Assembly (NCBI GenBank): GCA_016946835.1
Contig: JACVTC010000100.1
Coordinates: 493,501-557,500, forward strand
Direction of reading: 5' to 3'
DNA: 64,000 bases
Origin: Neocallimastix lanati (nom. inval.)
Taxonomy: Eukaryota; Neocallimastigomycota; Neocallimastigomycetes; Neocallimastigales; Neocallimastigaceae
Shown: positions 12,852-34,243 of the stretch, in pieces
Position numbering within the stretch: position 1 is the stretch's first letter
How the letters are laid out: each line of letters begins with the position of its first letter
Translations under genes and position numbers: made by a program
The notes under the pieces: generated by a model
The model's input: only the letters and a program-made list of their open reading frames with translations
What the model was told of the DNA's origin: nothing
Database searches by the model: none

Positions 12852-13654
12852 TACATTGATTTGGAGGATTAACATCAGCTAAAACAGTACAATTTATACC
12901 AAGATTTGAAAGAACACCACGAATAATACCACATGGGAAATTTAAATACTGATAAATATTTATATATTATAAATGAGATATATTATTATTATAATTATAA
13001 TAATAATAGTAAAAATATATATAACTTACTGGTAAAACTTCATTTTTAAAATCTTCTTGACCATTATTACTTGACATTTTTGAAAACCATTTAAAATTAT
13101 TATCAGTTAAGACATATGTACCCTTTTTTTTTTTTTTTTGTTTGTTTTTAGTTTGTTTATATGTTTTTTTATTTTTAATATTATTTATTATAAAATATAA
13201 TATGTAAGAGGAAAAAAAAAAAATATATATATATATATAATAACCAAAATAATATCATGTTAATTTGATAATACTCCCGATTTTTCTTTAAACAATATAT
13301 ATATTCATAGTTTTTACTTATAATAATAATAATTGAAAAAAAAGATGTTTATTTAATTATCAATTTTTTTTATATAATTATAATAAATTAAATGTATATA
13401 CTTTGTGATTTGTCTTTAAATTATCCACTTGTTTCTTAAAGATTGTTGACCAGAAATCTTTACATACAAATTTTATAACATCTAAATTATCTGTGAATCT
13501 TGAACGATCTCCTGTTAATCTTCATGAAATAATTATAAGTTTTGATAATATTATATATAAAAAAGGATAATACAAATATATATATATATATATTTATATA
13601 GATTTTTACAAAGTAAATTATATATTTGAATATATAAATAAATGTATATATTAA

Positions 13655-13721
<67 letters not shown>

Positions 13722-14162
13722 TATAAAAAAAATAAAATATAATAATACAAAAAAAAAAAAAAGAAAAATAAGTTATTTTCATTGATTATTTTAATAAAAT
13801 ATTTTCAAATACATATAATAAAATATAAAATAATTTATATTTCTATTCATAATTAATTAATTAATTATTAATTATTTATATATTTATTTAAATTTGATAT
13901 ATATATTTTGTATAGATAATTATGGTATAATAAAGGTTGAAATTCTTTTATAGATAATTATACTTCAATATTTATTTCTTTCCAAACATTTTTATTTATT
14001 AAATTATTTATTATAATATAACTAAATAGTATTACTGTTATTATTGTTTCTATTACTTTTGGCAAATGTCTTTTTAATTATATATAAAATTTATATATAT
14101 TATTATTTATTAAAAAAGCTATAATTATTAATTCTTGAATAAATATTGATATATATTTAAGA

Positions 14163-14198
<36 letters not shown>

Positions 14199-14558
14199 TT
14201 TTATCATTGTTCATCCATTTTTCATTTTATGCTACAAAAAGTTGACTTTTATATTGAATATTTTTTAATTTTATATTATTTAAAAGTACTTTACATATAT
14301 AAAATAAAAATATGATACAAAAAAAAAAAAAAAAATAAAAATAAAAGGAAGGAATAAATATTTATATATATATAATTCACACCTTTCAGCTAATGATTGT
14401 CCAGTAACATAACCCATTTGTTCCAATTTTATATTTTTTAATTCTTTCTCTTTTTCATTATTATTTTCGATATCATTGAAGAAATGAACCATTTCCATAA
14501 ATAAATAGTCAAAACATGATTCTGCTATTTGTGTTTTATCTTGTTTATATAAACTCAT
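12588..14558 (-). CDS. TRAPPC6: TRAPP complex subunit TRAPPC6/Trs33 (BET3 family)
   Basis: There are five exons in transcript order: 14558-14383, 13519-13402, 13122-13030, 12948-12855 and 12619-12588. All junctions keep frame and give 170 residues, close to the usual size of the family. Conserved stretches are [15 protein letters not shown] (exon 1), [20 protein letters not shown] and [18 protein letters not shown] (exons 2-3), [18 protein letters not shown] (exon 4) and the short C-terminal strand [10 protein letters not shown] (exon 5). The cysteine starting that last strand is split by intron 4. By family knowledge the protein is a core subunit of the TRAPP tethering complex at the Golgi and early secretory pathway. 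The third exon's acceptor is preceded by a run of A rather than pyrimidines. The last exon is only 32 nt, and its homology and phase fit are what support it. Confidence 0.92.
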
Positions 14559-14708
14559 TTTTCTTATTATTATTATTATGTCGTATTAATTCTGTGGATT
14601 AATGTATTGAGATTTTAAATAATAAAAATAAATAAAATAATAATGTATAAAATTGATATTATATTTTTTTTTTATTAATTTAAAATTCCTATTATTATTA
14701 TATTTATT

Positions 14709-14764
<56 letters not shown>

Positions 14765-15250
14765 TATTATTATATAAATTATGAAATTAAAATATTTCCA
14801 AATAATATTTTGGTATTATTATGAAAATAAATAATAAAAATTAAAAAAAAATTTAAAAAATAAATAAATAAATATTAAATAAATATGTAAATAATAAAAT
14901 TATATTAAAAAATCATTTTTATTAATTTTTTTTTTTTTTTTTTAATTATTATTTCTACCAATATAATTTAATTATAAAAGAAAAATAATATCATATATAT
15001 ATTTATTTATTTATTTATTATAAAATTTATTAAATATTTATTTAGTTCTTTAGTTATTTATGTATAGTTATTTTATTATATATATATTTATTTATGTATA
15101 TATATTTATCTATGTATGTATTTATGTATTTTTTTTTTTTATTTAGTTATTTATTTGCTTAGTTTGAGAATTAAAATATAGTTTAATATATGTTAATTAT
15201 TTCGTTTTTAAAAAAAAAAATATTCACACTTCAAATCTATCTCTCTCTCT

Positions 15251-15281
<31 letters not shown>

Positions 15282-15779
15282 TTTTTTTAATATATAAATT
15301 TTTTTTTTATATAATATTTTATTTATTATGTAATTCTTTTTTTTTTTTTATTTTATTTTTCATTTGTTAATTATAAAATTACATTAATTAATAAAAGAAT
15401 AAAAAGTTTTTTTAAAAAACTTTTTTCTTTTTTATTATTATTTTATTATCACTAAAATTGTAAATTTAAAATATTAAAACTTATTTTATTTTCATTAATT
15501 TGTAAATTAATTATATTATTTTTAGAAATATTATTTAATATATATTATGTATTATCCCTTATTTTTTTTTTTTTTTGTCTTGTCTTGTCTTGTCTTGTCT
15601 TGTTTTGTTTTGTTTGCTTGTTTGTTTGTTCTTTTTATTTTATTTTATTATTATTAATATAATAATTATTATGAATAACTTTTTCATGTTTTATTTTTTT
15701 TTTTTTTTTTAAAAAAAATCTTTTTCACTATTTAAGTTTTTATTATCATATACTTTTTAACTATTTTTTTTTTTTTATC
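14559..15779. other. Intergenic, AT-rich
   Basis: This lies between TRAPPC6 (start at 14558) and the end of the tomosyn-like gene. It holds a poly-T run of about 49 nt (14711-14759) and a short (TCTTG)n tract near 15577-15604. No gene is visible. Confidence 0.6.
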
Positions 15780-16373
15780 CTAGAGTTGATACCATTTCTT
15801 CTTAGACATGCGTTCATTATATTCTCTTATAGATCTAAGGAATTCATTAGCCCCTTGATTTAATTCATTAACTTGATTTCCTAATTCGTCTAAACGCTCA
15901 CCTCTTTCTTGTATATTCTATAATTAAAATAGAAAAAAAAAATTAATTATTATGATTATTATTATGTTTATTATTATGTTTATCACTATGTTTATTATTA
16001 TTATGTTTATTATTATGATTTTCATTATGCTTATTATTATGTTTATTATTATTATGTCTATTATTATGTTTATTTTTATGATTATCATTATTATGAATAT
16101 TATTATGTTTATTATTACAATCATTATAATAATCATAACATATCATTATAAATATATTTATTTATTTATTTATTTATATCAATTATTATTAATTATAATT
16201 TTACCTCTCTAGTTTGAGCATAAATATTAGAACTTTTTGAAGTGTCTTCGATTTGTTCTTTTTTCTCTCTTTCAAATTGACTATCTGATTTACCAAGAGA
16301 TTTACTACTAAAACCTAATTTCTTTAATCCAAATACAGATTTTTCTTCTGGTTTAGTACTCATAGGAGAATCA

Positions 16374-16412
<39 letters not shown>

Positions 16413-16436
16413 AATAATAATAATAAAAGAATATTA

Positions 16437-16522
<86 letters not shown>

Positions 16523-17099
16523 TTATACTATTATAAATATCAAAAAATTTACATTTATTGGTGTTATTTCTTTATTTGGAGAACTGACTTCAAGATTTTT
16601 CTTAACTAAATATAATTATATATATTTAATAACAACAATAAATTATATTAAATTATGTTTCAAAATAGTATATATATATATATAATAAAATAAATAAATA
16701 AAAAATACATAATAAAATAATTAAATAACAATAATAATTAAATAATTAAATTCAAAAATATTAAGAAAGTATATAAGGTTAATATATATATATATATATA
16801 GAATATAATTACGTAAGGTATCAATTTCCCTAATAGATGTTCTTCTTGATTTTGGAATAGTATATGATAATTCTTCATCATAATCAACACTCCATGATTG
16901 AGATTTAGCAGAATACGGTGAAATTAAATCATTTAATGAATTAGAATTACTTAACGAATTAGAATTACTCTTATCAGCAATGTCTTCTTCAACAGATATT
17001 TCCCTTCCCCATACATAATATTGTTTAAATTCATTACCTCTAAACCTTTATTATTATCATTGTTATTATTATTGTTATAATTATTATAATTATTATAAA

Positions 17100-17130
<31 letters not shown>

Positions 17131-18152
17131 AATATTATTATTATTTTAATATTATTATAAATATCATTATTATTATTATTATTATTATAAATATTATTAT
17201 TATTTTAATATATTTATTATTATTATTATTTTATAATTGATTTATTTATTATTTTATTAATTTATTTATCTATTTATTATCTTTATTATAATTATTTAAT
17301 CTAAATTATTGATTTTTTTAATTTTATTGATTTATAAATTAATTTATTAATTTATTATTTAATTATTTATTTATTTAATTATTAATTTATTTATTTAATA
17401 AAATCTATATACTATTTACCATAAAATCATCAATCCTGTTGGTGATATTGATATAGAATCAAGACTATTTTAATATTATAAATATAATTAATTAATAAGT
17501 TTTTTTGTTATTTTGTCTTTTAAAATATATTATTTTAAATATATATATATTTTATATTAAAACTATACCTAACTAAATCATTGGTTGGGAATTTTACAAC
17601 TCTAACTAAATTTAAATCTGGAATAGAATAGAAATTCATAAAGATTTCCAAATTTTCATTTAATGATATACATATACAATATTTCAAACCTATTTTATTT
17701 ATTAATTATATATAGTACATTCATAACATTTTTTTATTATTTAATAAAATAACACTAACATAATTATTAATTAATAACTATTTTTTTTTTTTTTTACCAT
17801 CAATTTCAACAACATATGAAAATACAGGCTCATAATCTAACTTTATGCTATCATACTGATCAGTAAATTTATTTTTAAAGATTTTTATATGAGATGATGT
17901 TACCACAACATATAATTTTTCTTGAATTTTTATATTCCATTTTTCTTTATTTGGTGAACTATTAACATCACTTTCATCATTAATTGAAGAATTACTAGCT
18001 TCTACTGGTGATATAGAATTTTCTACAATTTCATTAATACTCATAGCAGGTATGGATTTAATATATAATATTTTTGATGATACATTGAATTTGAAATCTT
18101 GTACTTATATATTAAATAATACAACAAAAATAAAATTAAAAAAAAATTGAAA

Positions 18153-18192
<40 letters not shown>

Positions 18193-18919
18193 TGTTATTA
18201 ATAATAATAATAATAATAAAAATGTTATAATTATCATTATTTTTATATTATTTATTTATTGTTTTACCTGGTTGCACTATATATCCTTTATCTGTTTGAA
18301 TAACAACATGATTTACACATTGTCCTTTTTCATTTCCAATAACCATGATAGGAAAATCAACATTAGATTCTAAAATATCAACAGTCACTGGATTTGGAAC
18401 CAGTGATCCTATTATAATATATTATAAAAAATATATATATATATTAAAGAAAAATATTAAAAAATTTTAAATATTAAATATTAAAAAAAAAAAAAAACTA
18501 GTAATAAATTAAATAATAAATTAAATAATATATATTTCAATGGATTTAAAAGTAAAATAATGAAAAATATTATATATAATTCATGATTATATTAAAAGTA
18601 TATAAATATCATATTAAAAATAATAATAATTATATTAAAATTTCATTACCAGCATCAATTACACATGTTTGATCATCGCAAAAAATTGAAAATATACTTA
18701 ATTGTTTAGTTTCAGTCATTAATGCTATCCTAAAAATGATACATAATATTTAAAATAGATTATATTAACATATTAATTATAGATATAGATATAGATATAG
18801 ATATAAATATTACATATTTAAGCATACATTCCTATTTGTTTATAATAAGAAAAATCTTCAATTTTACTGTCAAATTCCTTACTTTTTTGTAATTTCACCC
18901 TTCCATTTTTTACTTTTAC

Positions 18920-18956
<37 letters not shown>

Positions 18957-19893
18957 ATTATTATTATTATTATATACATTTATTATTTATTATTATAATG
19001 ATGATATCAATAAGATATTATATTTCATCACTAAATATGATATAAATAAATAAATATATATATATATACCTCTTTTAGATGAACTATCTTTATTACTACT
19101 TTCAGTATCATTATCCTTCACAAAAGAATAAATTTCAAGTTTATTATCAAAAATAATTAATGTTTTATCATAAGAAACAATGAAATCAAAGATTTTAACA
19201 TTTTCGGGTAATTGTAAAGTTTCTAATAATATAAATCCATAAGACGTCTGTAACCAATATCTCATACTGCTATCCTTATGATAGGTGACATATCCATTGA
19301 ATAAAATATTTTCAGAATTTTCACTATATTTTTCTTCAGATATAAAATTAATAATGAAATTCTTTGTAAATTGAGTTTGAATAGATTTAGTGATATCCGG
19401 TAATTTTAATAATGAAAGATCATCATAAATGAAATTTTCTTCCTTATTATCTACTAACCGGAAGAATCTACAATTTACATCATTCAAAGTGGCCAATAAT
19501 AGTTTATCTTCATATGGAACAATATCAAAATCAGTAATATTTTCATCAATATCAATTTTGCTTACTGATACTGGTGATCCAAATTCAACATTTTGAAGAG
19601 TTATCATTGTAATTTTATTTTCAGTAGATTGAATAAGATTTTGTTCACTACAAATTATTTGAGTTTTATTTTTTTCTAAACTTATCCATTCAATTTTTTT
19701 AACTATTTTAATAATTATATTATCCAAAGTTTAATATTTTAGTATAGATAAAAATCCATTTATTTATTTATTATTTATATTTTGAATAAATTAATAAAAA
19801 AATAATTAATTTTAATAATATTTTTTTTTAAATATATATATATATATATATAGTATTTAATATATAAGACTTTTTATTTTATATATATCTTAA

Positions 19894-19926
<33 letters not shown>

Positions 19927-21215
19927 GGATAAAAATTAAATAAAAGTAAAAATGAAAAAAATAATAATAACTTACTTGGTTTTACGAGTTCTAAAGTAGA
20001 TTCTTCATTTCCATTATTTCCATCATTATTTTCAGTTTTATTATTGAGAGATTCTTTTGATGATGCTGATTTTAAATATTCTTTTATACTTCTTTTAAGT
20101 AAAGGTTTTTGAGTTTTTCCTGTTTTCCAAAAAAATAGATTTCCTTGGTCTGAACCAGTAACAAAATGAATACCATCTGGACACCATTTAATATTGGTAA
20201 GAATTTCTTCCTGTTGATATCTTTCAATAATTTTTTGTTTTTTAATATGATATTGAATAATTAAACCATACTCAAATCCAATTAATATTCTATTTCTGCA
20301 AGGATTTAAGGATAAACATTGAACAAGTGATGGTAAAGCTTCTCCATTCTTAGTTTTACATATAATTGAAATATTAGATAAAATTCCATTAACAACATCA
20401 TAGATATAAACGCAACCATTATCTGAACCTAAAAATAACCAATTTGAATCTGGATAAAAATCGATACTTGATACACTAATATTCAATTTAACCTGCAAAT
20501 GAACAGTTCGTTCATTCACATTCCATATAATCAACTCCTCATTATCAAATATACTAATTAAATATTCACCACCGGTTTTAAATTTTAAAAAATTAATTTT
20601 TTCTTTATCCTGTGCTAAATATAAATATGTATCCCTAATTTCTTCTGAATTATTTTTATTTCTTGGAAAACGAATTAAGTTTATACCCTAATAATTGATA
20701 AAAATATAATAAGATATATATTAAAATTGATAAATGTTTATTGGCATTATTATTAATACATTTATATAAAGGCAATTTAATAAACTGATTAATATTTATA
20801 TTCTAAATGTAATTAATAATTAAAGTGAAAAATTTTAAATATATAAATATTGAATTATCGGTATATTTAATCTTTTTTCTTATTTATTTTATTTATTTAA
20901 CTATTTATTTAATAATATTTTTTTTTTTTTTTTTTTTTATTAAAATTATTATGATAATTTTTTATTATTACTGTAAAGGTTATCATTATTAACTACAATT
21001 ATTATAACTATTATTATATTTATGATTATTATGATTAAAGTAAAGTAATAACTGATATTTACTTTATTTGTTCCAATGGCTAATAAATTTTGGGATCTAT
21101 CAGCTGCAATTATTGCATTTTCTTTGGATAATCCATATCTCCATATTTCATTTAATTCTGCTTTTTGAATATTCTTTTTACTAAGACGTCTTGTAAACAC
21201 TTTTAATAAAGACAT
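15780..21215 (-). CDS. Tomosyn/Sro7/Lgl-family WD40 protein with C-terminal SNARE motif
   Basis: There are thirteen exons in transcript order: 21215-21063, 20687-19976, 19702-19070, 18912-18828, 18729-18650, 18408-18268, 18097-17798, 17689-17569, 17464-17420, 17045-16813, 16605-16553, 16375-16205 and 15917-15780. Phases agree at every junction and give 954 residues. The N terminus (LNEIWRYGLSKENAIIAAD, then LLAIGTNK) is typical of the family. Exons 2-10 carry diverged WD repeats such as LGSDNGCVYIYDV and VTGSDQGNLFFW. The last exon is a synaptobrevin-like coiled coil, NIQERGERLDELGNQ onward, ending KKKWYQL, which closely mirrors the tomosyn C terminus. The family binds plasma-membrane Q-SNAREs and regulates exocytosis. 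The residue aligned with the zero-layer arginine is Gln924. Exon 4 may start 6 nt earlier (18918), because tandem AG acceptors are present. Confidence 0.93.
16436..16522. repeat. (AAT)n array in tomosyn intron 11
   Basis: About 28 AAT units (ATT on the coding strand) fill the middle of the intron between exons 11 and 12. The array is followed on the coding strand by a long A run directly before the acceptor. Confidence 0.9.
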
Positions 21216-22799
21216 TGAGCTATATTTATAATTTTAAATACAAACAAAACACAAGGTAATAAAATAAAAATAAATAAAAATAAATAGTAATGTTTAACAA
21301 AATATTTGATTTGTTTATCAATCTATTTCATTTGTAATTTTAAATAATTAATAGATATTATGATATTTTTTATATTACAATGTATTATTATTATTATTCT
21401 TAAATATTTTTTACAACTAACAAGGAATTGTAAAAATAAAATATATTTTTCAATAATAAATAAAATATAAATAATATATATATATATTAACAGAAAAAGA
21501 AAATTACCAAAAATGATTAGAGTTTATACTTCTTCTATTTCGATATTTCTAAATCCTAATTCTTATATTTTATTACATATAATTTTAAAGTTTGTACTTT
21601 TTTTTTTTTTTTAATAAATTTGTTTTAAAATCTTATTTATGATTAATTAAAAATTATTCATTTGTGGCTTTAGTATGAAATTTTTGTTAATTTAATTTTT
21701 TTAAATATTTTATAATTTTATTAAAATTTAATGAAGAATTTCATATTTTATGTAAAAAAATCAATGTCATATATCATAAAAAAAAAAAGTATAAATTATT
21801 ATATTAAACTTTATTCTTACCAAAAATTATATAAAAAAAAAAATTTAAACAATTTGATATAAAATAAAACCAAAAATTATAATAGAGATAATAAAACAGG
21901 AAAAGCTATTAGTAAATAATAGATTATTACTACAATATAATATAAAAATAACTTTAAAAAAATAATAAATGTTCACTATATCCTCAATTTCTTTTAATAT
22001 TAATGAGAAACGAAATAGAGCAAGAGATATCTTTAAATTAAAATTAATAATAAAAAAAAAAAAAAAACTTCATTTTATTTGTTTATCTCACTTTATTAAA
22101 TTATATCTAAATTATATTCAATATATTATTATCTAATTTACTATTATTATTATTGTTATTACTTATTAACTAAAAACAAAGAATGAAATGAATTATTATT
22201 ATTATTATTATTAATACACTCAATTTTTAATATTCTTTGTTATTATGTTAATTAAATTATTACTTATTTATTAATTTATTATTTTTGTTCATTTGTTTAT
22301 TGGTTAATTTTTATTTTTTTTATTTTTATTTTTACCTTTATTTTATTTTATTTTATTTTATATTTATATTTATATTTATTTTTATTTTTATTTTTATTTT
22401 TATTTTTATCATCATTAGTATTAGTATTGTAATTATGGTTATTATTCTTATAAGAATTTTATTATTATTATTATTATTATTAATTCTAATATAACTATAA
22501 AATAGTTTCGTTTTGACTAAAATATATTTCATTTTCTATCAAAAAAATATTTATAAATAAATCAAGTTTAATTAAAAAATTTTTAACTTTACGTTTTTAG
22601 TTTTAATATTATAATTAATTATTGTAAAGTTGGTATAATTATTGTTACTGTTATTGTTATTATATTGTTATGATTTTTTTATATTATTCAAATAATTTAT
22701 TTATCTATTCATAATTCATAAAAAAAATTATTTTTTATATAAAATAACGAATTGTGAAAGAAAAAAAAAAAAAAGATTATAAAAAAAAGTCAATAAAAC
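21216..22799. other. Intergenic, AT-rich
   Basis: This is the upstream region of the tomosyn-like gene and the downstream region of the next minus-strand gene. It contains ATT and TTTTA repeats (about 22300-22410). Nothing coding is visible. Confidence 0.6.
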
Positions 22800-24254
22800 T
22801 TAATTAATATTTATTATTATCATTATTGTTTCATGTAACTTTTTTAGAATTCTTTCAAAAATAGTTCCTCTAATGATTTCTGGATTTTTCTTAATAGCAA
22901 TAAATAAGATAATAACTAATATGAATGGTGCTTTATCCATTAAAAATCTTGATAATATTTTCCAGAAAGATTCATAACTACCATCAACAACACCATTACC
23001 AATATCATATTTATTTTGATGTTTATTATTAATTTTTTTTTGTTTTGATTTTGTTCTCTTTATTATTTCTTTATTATTATCCTTTATATCATTTAATGTA
23101 TCATCAACAGAAGTTTTTGAAGAAGATATTTCATTAATTGAAGAAAATAAATTTTTATTTGAAGAGGTTTTAGCATTTTTATCTTTTTGTTTTTCTTGTT
23201 CCTTTAATGTTTCCATTTTAACTACTTTATCACAAATTAACTATATATTATCATGGATAATATAATAATTTTTTTAATAATAAAATGATTAGAATAATTT
23301 TAAATAAATATTAAGATATATTAATTTTATTAATCTTCAATATCAACGATTATAATATTAAAAAAATTTTTTTCTTTATATATATATATATATTATAATA
23401 ATAATTATAACAGAAATTCAAACTTAATTATAATTTAATTTTAAAATCTATAAAAAAAATTAATTACTTTTTTTCTATCCATAGTTAAATAATCTTCCCC
23501 TTCAAGAAAATCTATAGAACTATTATATTCTTCTAATGGAGCCAAAACATGCAAAACATAAATTTCTATTAACATTTCATAAAATCTGAAATTTGGTTGC
23601 TGTTTTTCTCTAAGTTTTTCTTTTTCTTCTTTTGACATTTCTCTTATCCATTTTCTTAAATTTTTCTTTGAAATTTCTAAATTTTGTTTCTTTACTTCTA
23701 TTAAAGCACTATTTTTTATAAATTTAATAAATAAATATATATATAATTAAATTTAATAAAAATATTACAATTAAAGAAATTCCAATTAAATATAATTTAT
23801 TATTATTATTATTATTTAACATTAATAATTAACTATTTTCATATAAAAATAACTACCAAGACGTTAAAATTTTTGATGGAATTTCACTGACATCTTTATA
23901 ATATTTATTAAGAATATCCCAACAATTAATTTCTGGTTTAATTTGTTCAATAATTTTTAAATATATTTGAAGTAAATCAGATGGTATAACCGAACGTTTT
24001 ATTTCTTCAAGATCCTCTTTTTCTTCCTTTTTTTTATTATGTAAAATATATTCATCATCATCGTCATCATCCTTTTTAATTTTATCAAATATATTCAAAA
24101 GATTTTCAACTTTAAATTCTTTTACACATTCTTCACATAATTCATACGCTGAATTAAATTTTTTAGTGATATATAGTTTAGATATATTTCTAAAATTTTC
24201 TTTGTATTGTTCATTATTTAATATATCCGATTCTTTACTTAATTGTACTGACAT
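22800..24254 (-). CDS. Tail-anchored membrane protein, PEX26/PEX15-like
   Basis: There are three exons in transcript order: 24254-23857, 23708-23468 and 23240-22800. They join in frame to 359 residues. The N-terminal half is helical, with a TPR-like stretch (KFNSAYELCEECVKEF, residues about 32-47) and an acidic DDDDDD run. The middle has ENF/FYEMLIEIYVLHVLAPLEEY-type helices. A Lys/Ser/Asn-rich linker precedes one hydrophobic segment near the C terminus (APFILVIILFIAI, about residues 313-325). It is followed by KKNPEIIRGTIFERILKKL, so the protein looks tail-anchored. The order of helical repeat domain, hydrophobic segment and short basic tail matches PEX26/PEX15, which recruit the PEX1-PEX6 ATPase to peroxisomes. 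The assignment rests on architecture and remembered motif resemblance. Another tail-anchored TPR protein remains possible. Confidence 0.6.
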
Positions 24255-25534
24255 TTTTTTTTATTTCTGAATATAGATTTTAATAAATATTCTTATTAAA
24301 TTTTAATATAACTAAAGCTGTATATGTATTCTTTACTTATTTTTATTTTTAAATATTTATTTTTTAATAAAACAAAATTATTAAGTTCTTTATTGTTTAT
24401 TATACTGGCTTTTATTTATTTATTTATTTATCTTTTTAAATAATTAATATTTTTATAATTTAAATTTAATAAATTATTACTAATTTTTTCCTCTTTTTAT
24501 GTATAAAAAATTTAAAATTTAAAACCTTTTTTTTTTTTTTTTTTTTTTTTCAAAATATAAATTTAAAGTCTTTTGGTTTAATAATAATAATAAAAAAGAT
24601 ATTAGTATTTATTTATTATAAAATTTTAATTAATAAAATATTTTTATATAAAAAAAATTAAATTCGAACGATTGCGATTGGTCAATTTTATTTAGTAATA
24701 GCGTACCTCAACCTTCTTTTTTTATATATCAATTAAATAATATAAAAGTTACATGAAAATAATTCAATTTATATATTATACTATATATTTATATTTAAAT
24801 TCATTAATAAATATTTTTAAAATACTAAGTTTTTATCTTGAAAGAGTTATTTAAAAAATTTTTTTAGTGAATTTTTTTTTTTATTTTTATCCTTATCTAA
24901 ATTATAATTAATATAATTAATAATATCATTTTTTATTGTGTGTGTAAGAAAAATAGCGCAGTACAAAAGAAATATATATATAGTATGGCAAATGATAATA
25001 TATTGAATATAAATAAAATTACAAAATTTTAATATTAAGCAGTCAAGAAATTAATTTAAATTATAATTTATTAAATATTATAAAGATTAGATTATATATC
25101 ATTAGGTGTGTTGCATTTCGGAATGCTGCTTTTGATATGAAATAAAATTAAAAAATATTAAAATAAATGGATAAAAAAAAGAAATAAAATAAAAAATAAA
25201 AAATAAAAATAAAATATTAAATATAAAAAATAGAATATAAAAAATAGAATATAAAAAATAGAATATAAAAAAAAAGAATATGAAATATCAATAAAAATTT
25301 ATTTATTTATTTTATTTATCTTTTCCTAAATGCAACTTATACAGTACGCCACAATGTAAAAAGAATATTCAATTTTTTTTCACATTTCACAAAATTTTTA
25401 TTTTTTTAAAGTTTTTTTTTTTAAAAAAAAAAATAATAAGGACTTATTTTTTAATAATACATGATTTAATATTTTTATATTACTGGAACAAATTTTATTA
25501 TATTAAATATATGTTTTAATAATTACTTTTCATT
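24255..25534. other. Gene-free region upstream of PEX26-like gene
   Basis: The region is AT-rich, with a few less AT-biased patches (about 24660-24715, 24945-24965, 25105-25135, 25325-25360). An ATTGG (inverted CCAAT) occurs near 24677, about 420 bp upstream of the minus-strand start. GTTGCATTT (25110-25118) and AAATGCAAC (25328-25336) form a 9-bp inverted pair. No gene is supported. Confidence 0.5.
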
Positions 25535-26002
25535 TGAATATTTTAAATTTATTCTTAATAATATTAATAATTCTAGTAATTTCTTCTTTAATAACTGTAA
25601 TTAATATGTCATCTACATACAAGGATATTATATATATTACATTATTTTTATTGTCCCACATAATGAATAAGTATTGTTTACATTTTAATTGATATTGTCC
25701 TTTTTCAATTAAAAATTTTCTAATTATTTGATTCCATTTGCGACCAGCATGTATAATGACTTATTTAGCTTACAGAAACCTTTGTTATAATCTTAATGGC
25801 CTTCGAGTAAATTCATATAAATATCATTGTGTAATTCTGTATTGATGTATGCACCTTTCACATCTAATTGTAGGATACTACAGTTAAATAAAGAGGCAAT
25901 AGCTATGGTCATTCTTAAATTTTCCACCGGAAGAATTGGAGAAAAAGTTATATCAAAATCTATACCTTCTATTTGATTAAATTCTTTCAGTTCTATAGCC
26001 AT
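25535..26002 (-). pseudogene. Decayed Ty1/copia reverse transcriptase fragment
   Basis: Read on the minus strand, the fragment starts inside a copia reverse transcriptase with NQIEGIDFDITFSPI and continues through LRMTIAIASLFN and LQLDVKGAY to EGH. It then hits stops and shifts frame, showing KGFCKLNKSLYMLVANGIK. It ends around the catalytic LYVDDILI (YVDD at about 25607-25619). No gag, integrase or LTR adjoins it. Its sequence differs from the element at 56-62 kb (QLDVKGAYINTEL here, QLDINAAYLNADL there), so it comes from a different copia lineage and is old and truncated. Confidence 0.85.
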
Positions 26003-26380
26003 TACCTAATTTATTCTTCACTTTCTTCGCTTATATTGACTTTGTAATAATTCAATGCTTATATATATATATTTTTAATTTTCTTTCTTATAAAAAAAAT
26101 TCGAAAAATCACTATTTTATAATTAAAAAATATTAAAATCTAAAGAATATATATATTAAAATTATTAATTTATATAAATTTACATATTACATATAGAGTT
26201 ATTGATATATATTAATAATTCAATTATTTTTAATTGGTATTTAATAATTAAAGTTAAATTAATTAGTAATAATTATTAATTATAAAGAATAAATAATTAT
26301 TACTCCATATATTTTTATTAAAAAAAAATATAAAAAATTTTTTAGAATATACTTTTCTAATTATTAGTAAAGAAAAAAAG

Positions 26381-33742
<7,362 letters not shown>

Positions 33743-33833
33743 AAAAAAAATTAATATTTAATGAATTATTATTATGTTAAATAAATAAGATAAAAAAAAA
33801 ATTTTTTTTCTATATATTAAAATCTATTAAAAA

Positions 33834-33866
<33 letters not shown>

Positions 33867-33907
33867 TATAATAAGAATATGTAGAAATACAAGGAAATAG
33901 GTTAAAT

Positions 33908-33956
<49 letters not shown>

Positions 33957-34243
33957 AATCTATTAAACTTATATAAATATATTAAATCATTGTAATAAAT
34001 TAATAATGTATTACTTTATAATAAAAAAATTAATAATAATAATAATAATAAATAAATAAATAATATAATATAAAAATAAATTTAATAATAATAATAAATA
34101 AATAAATAATATAATATAAAAATAAATTTAATAATAATAATAAATAAATAATATAAGATAAGATAAAAGTCTAATCGTTTAGAGTTTTTTTTTTTTTTTA
34201 TTTTTATTTTATTTATTTTATTTTATTTTATTTTATATTATTT

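Noticed and set aside
15924-16212. Three overlapping frames of Ile/Met/Asn/His
   Set aside because: They are translations of the imperfect ATTATG repeat in the last tomosyn intron.
25110-25336. 9-bp inverted pair GTTGCATTT/AAATGCAAC as transposon ends
   Set aside because: Short arms, no target duplication, no conserved interior. It could be chance.
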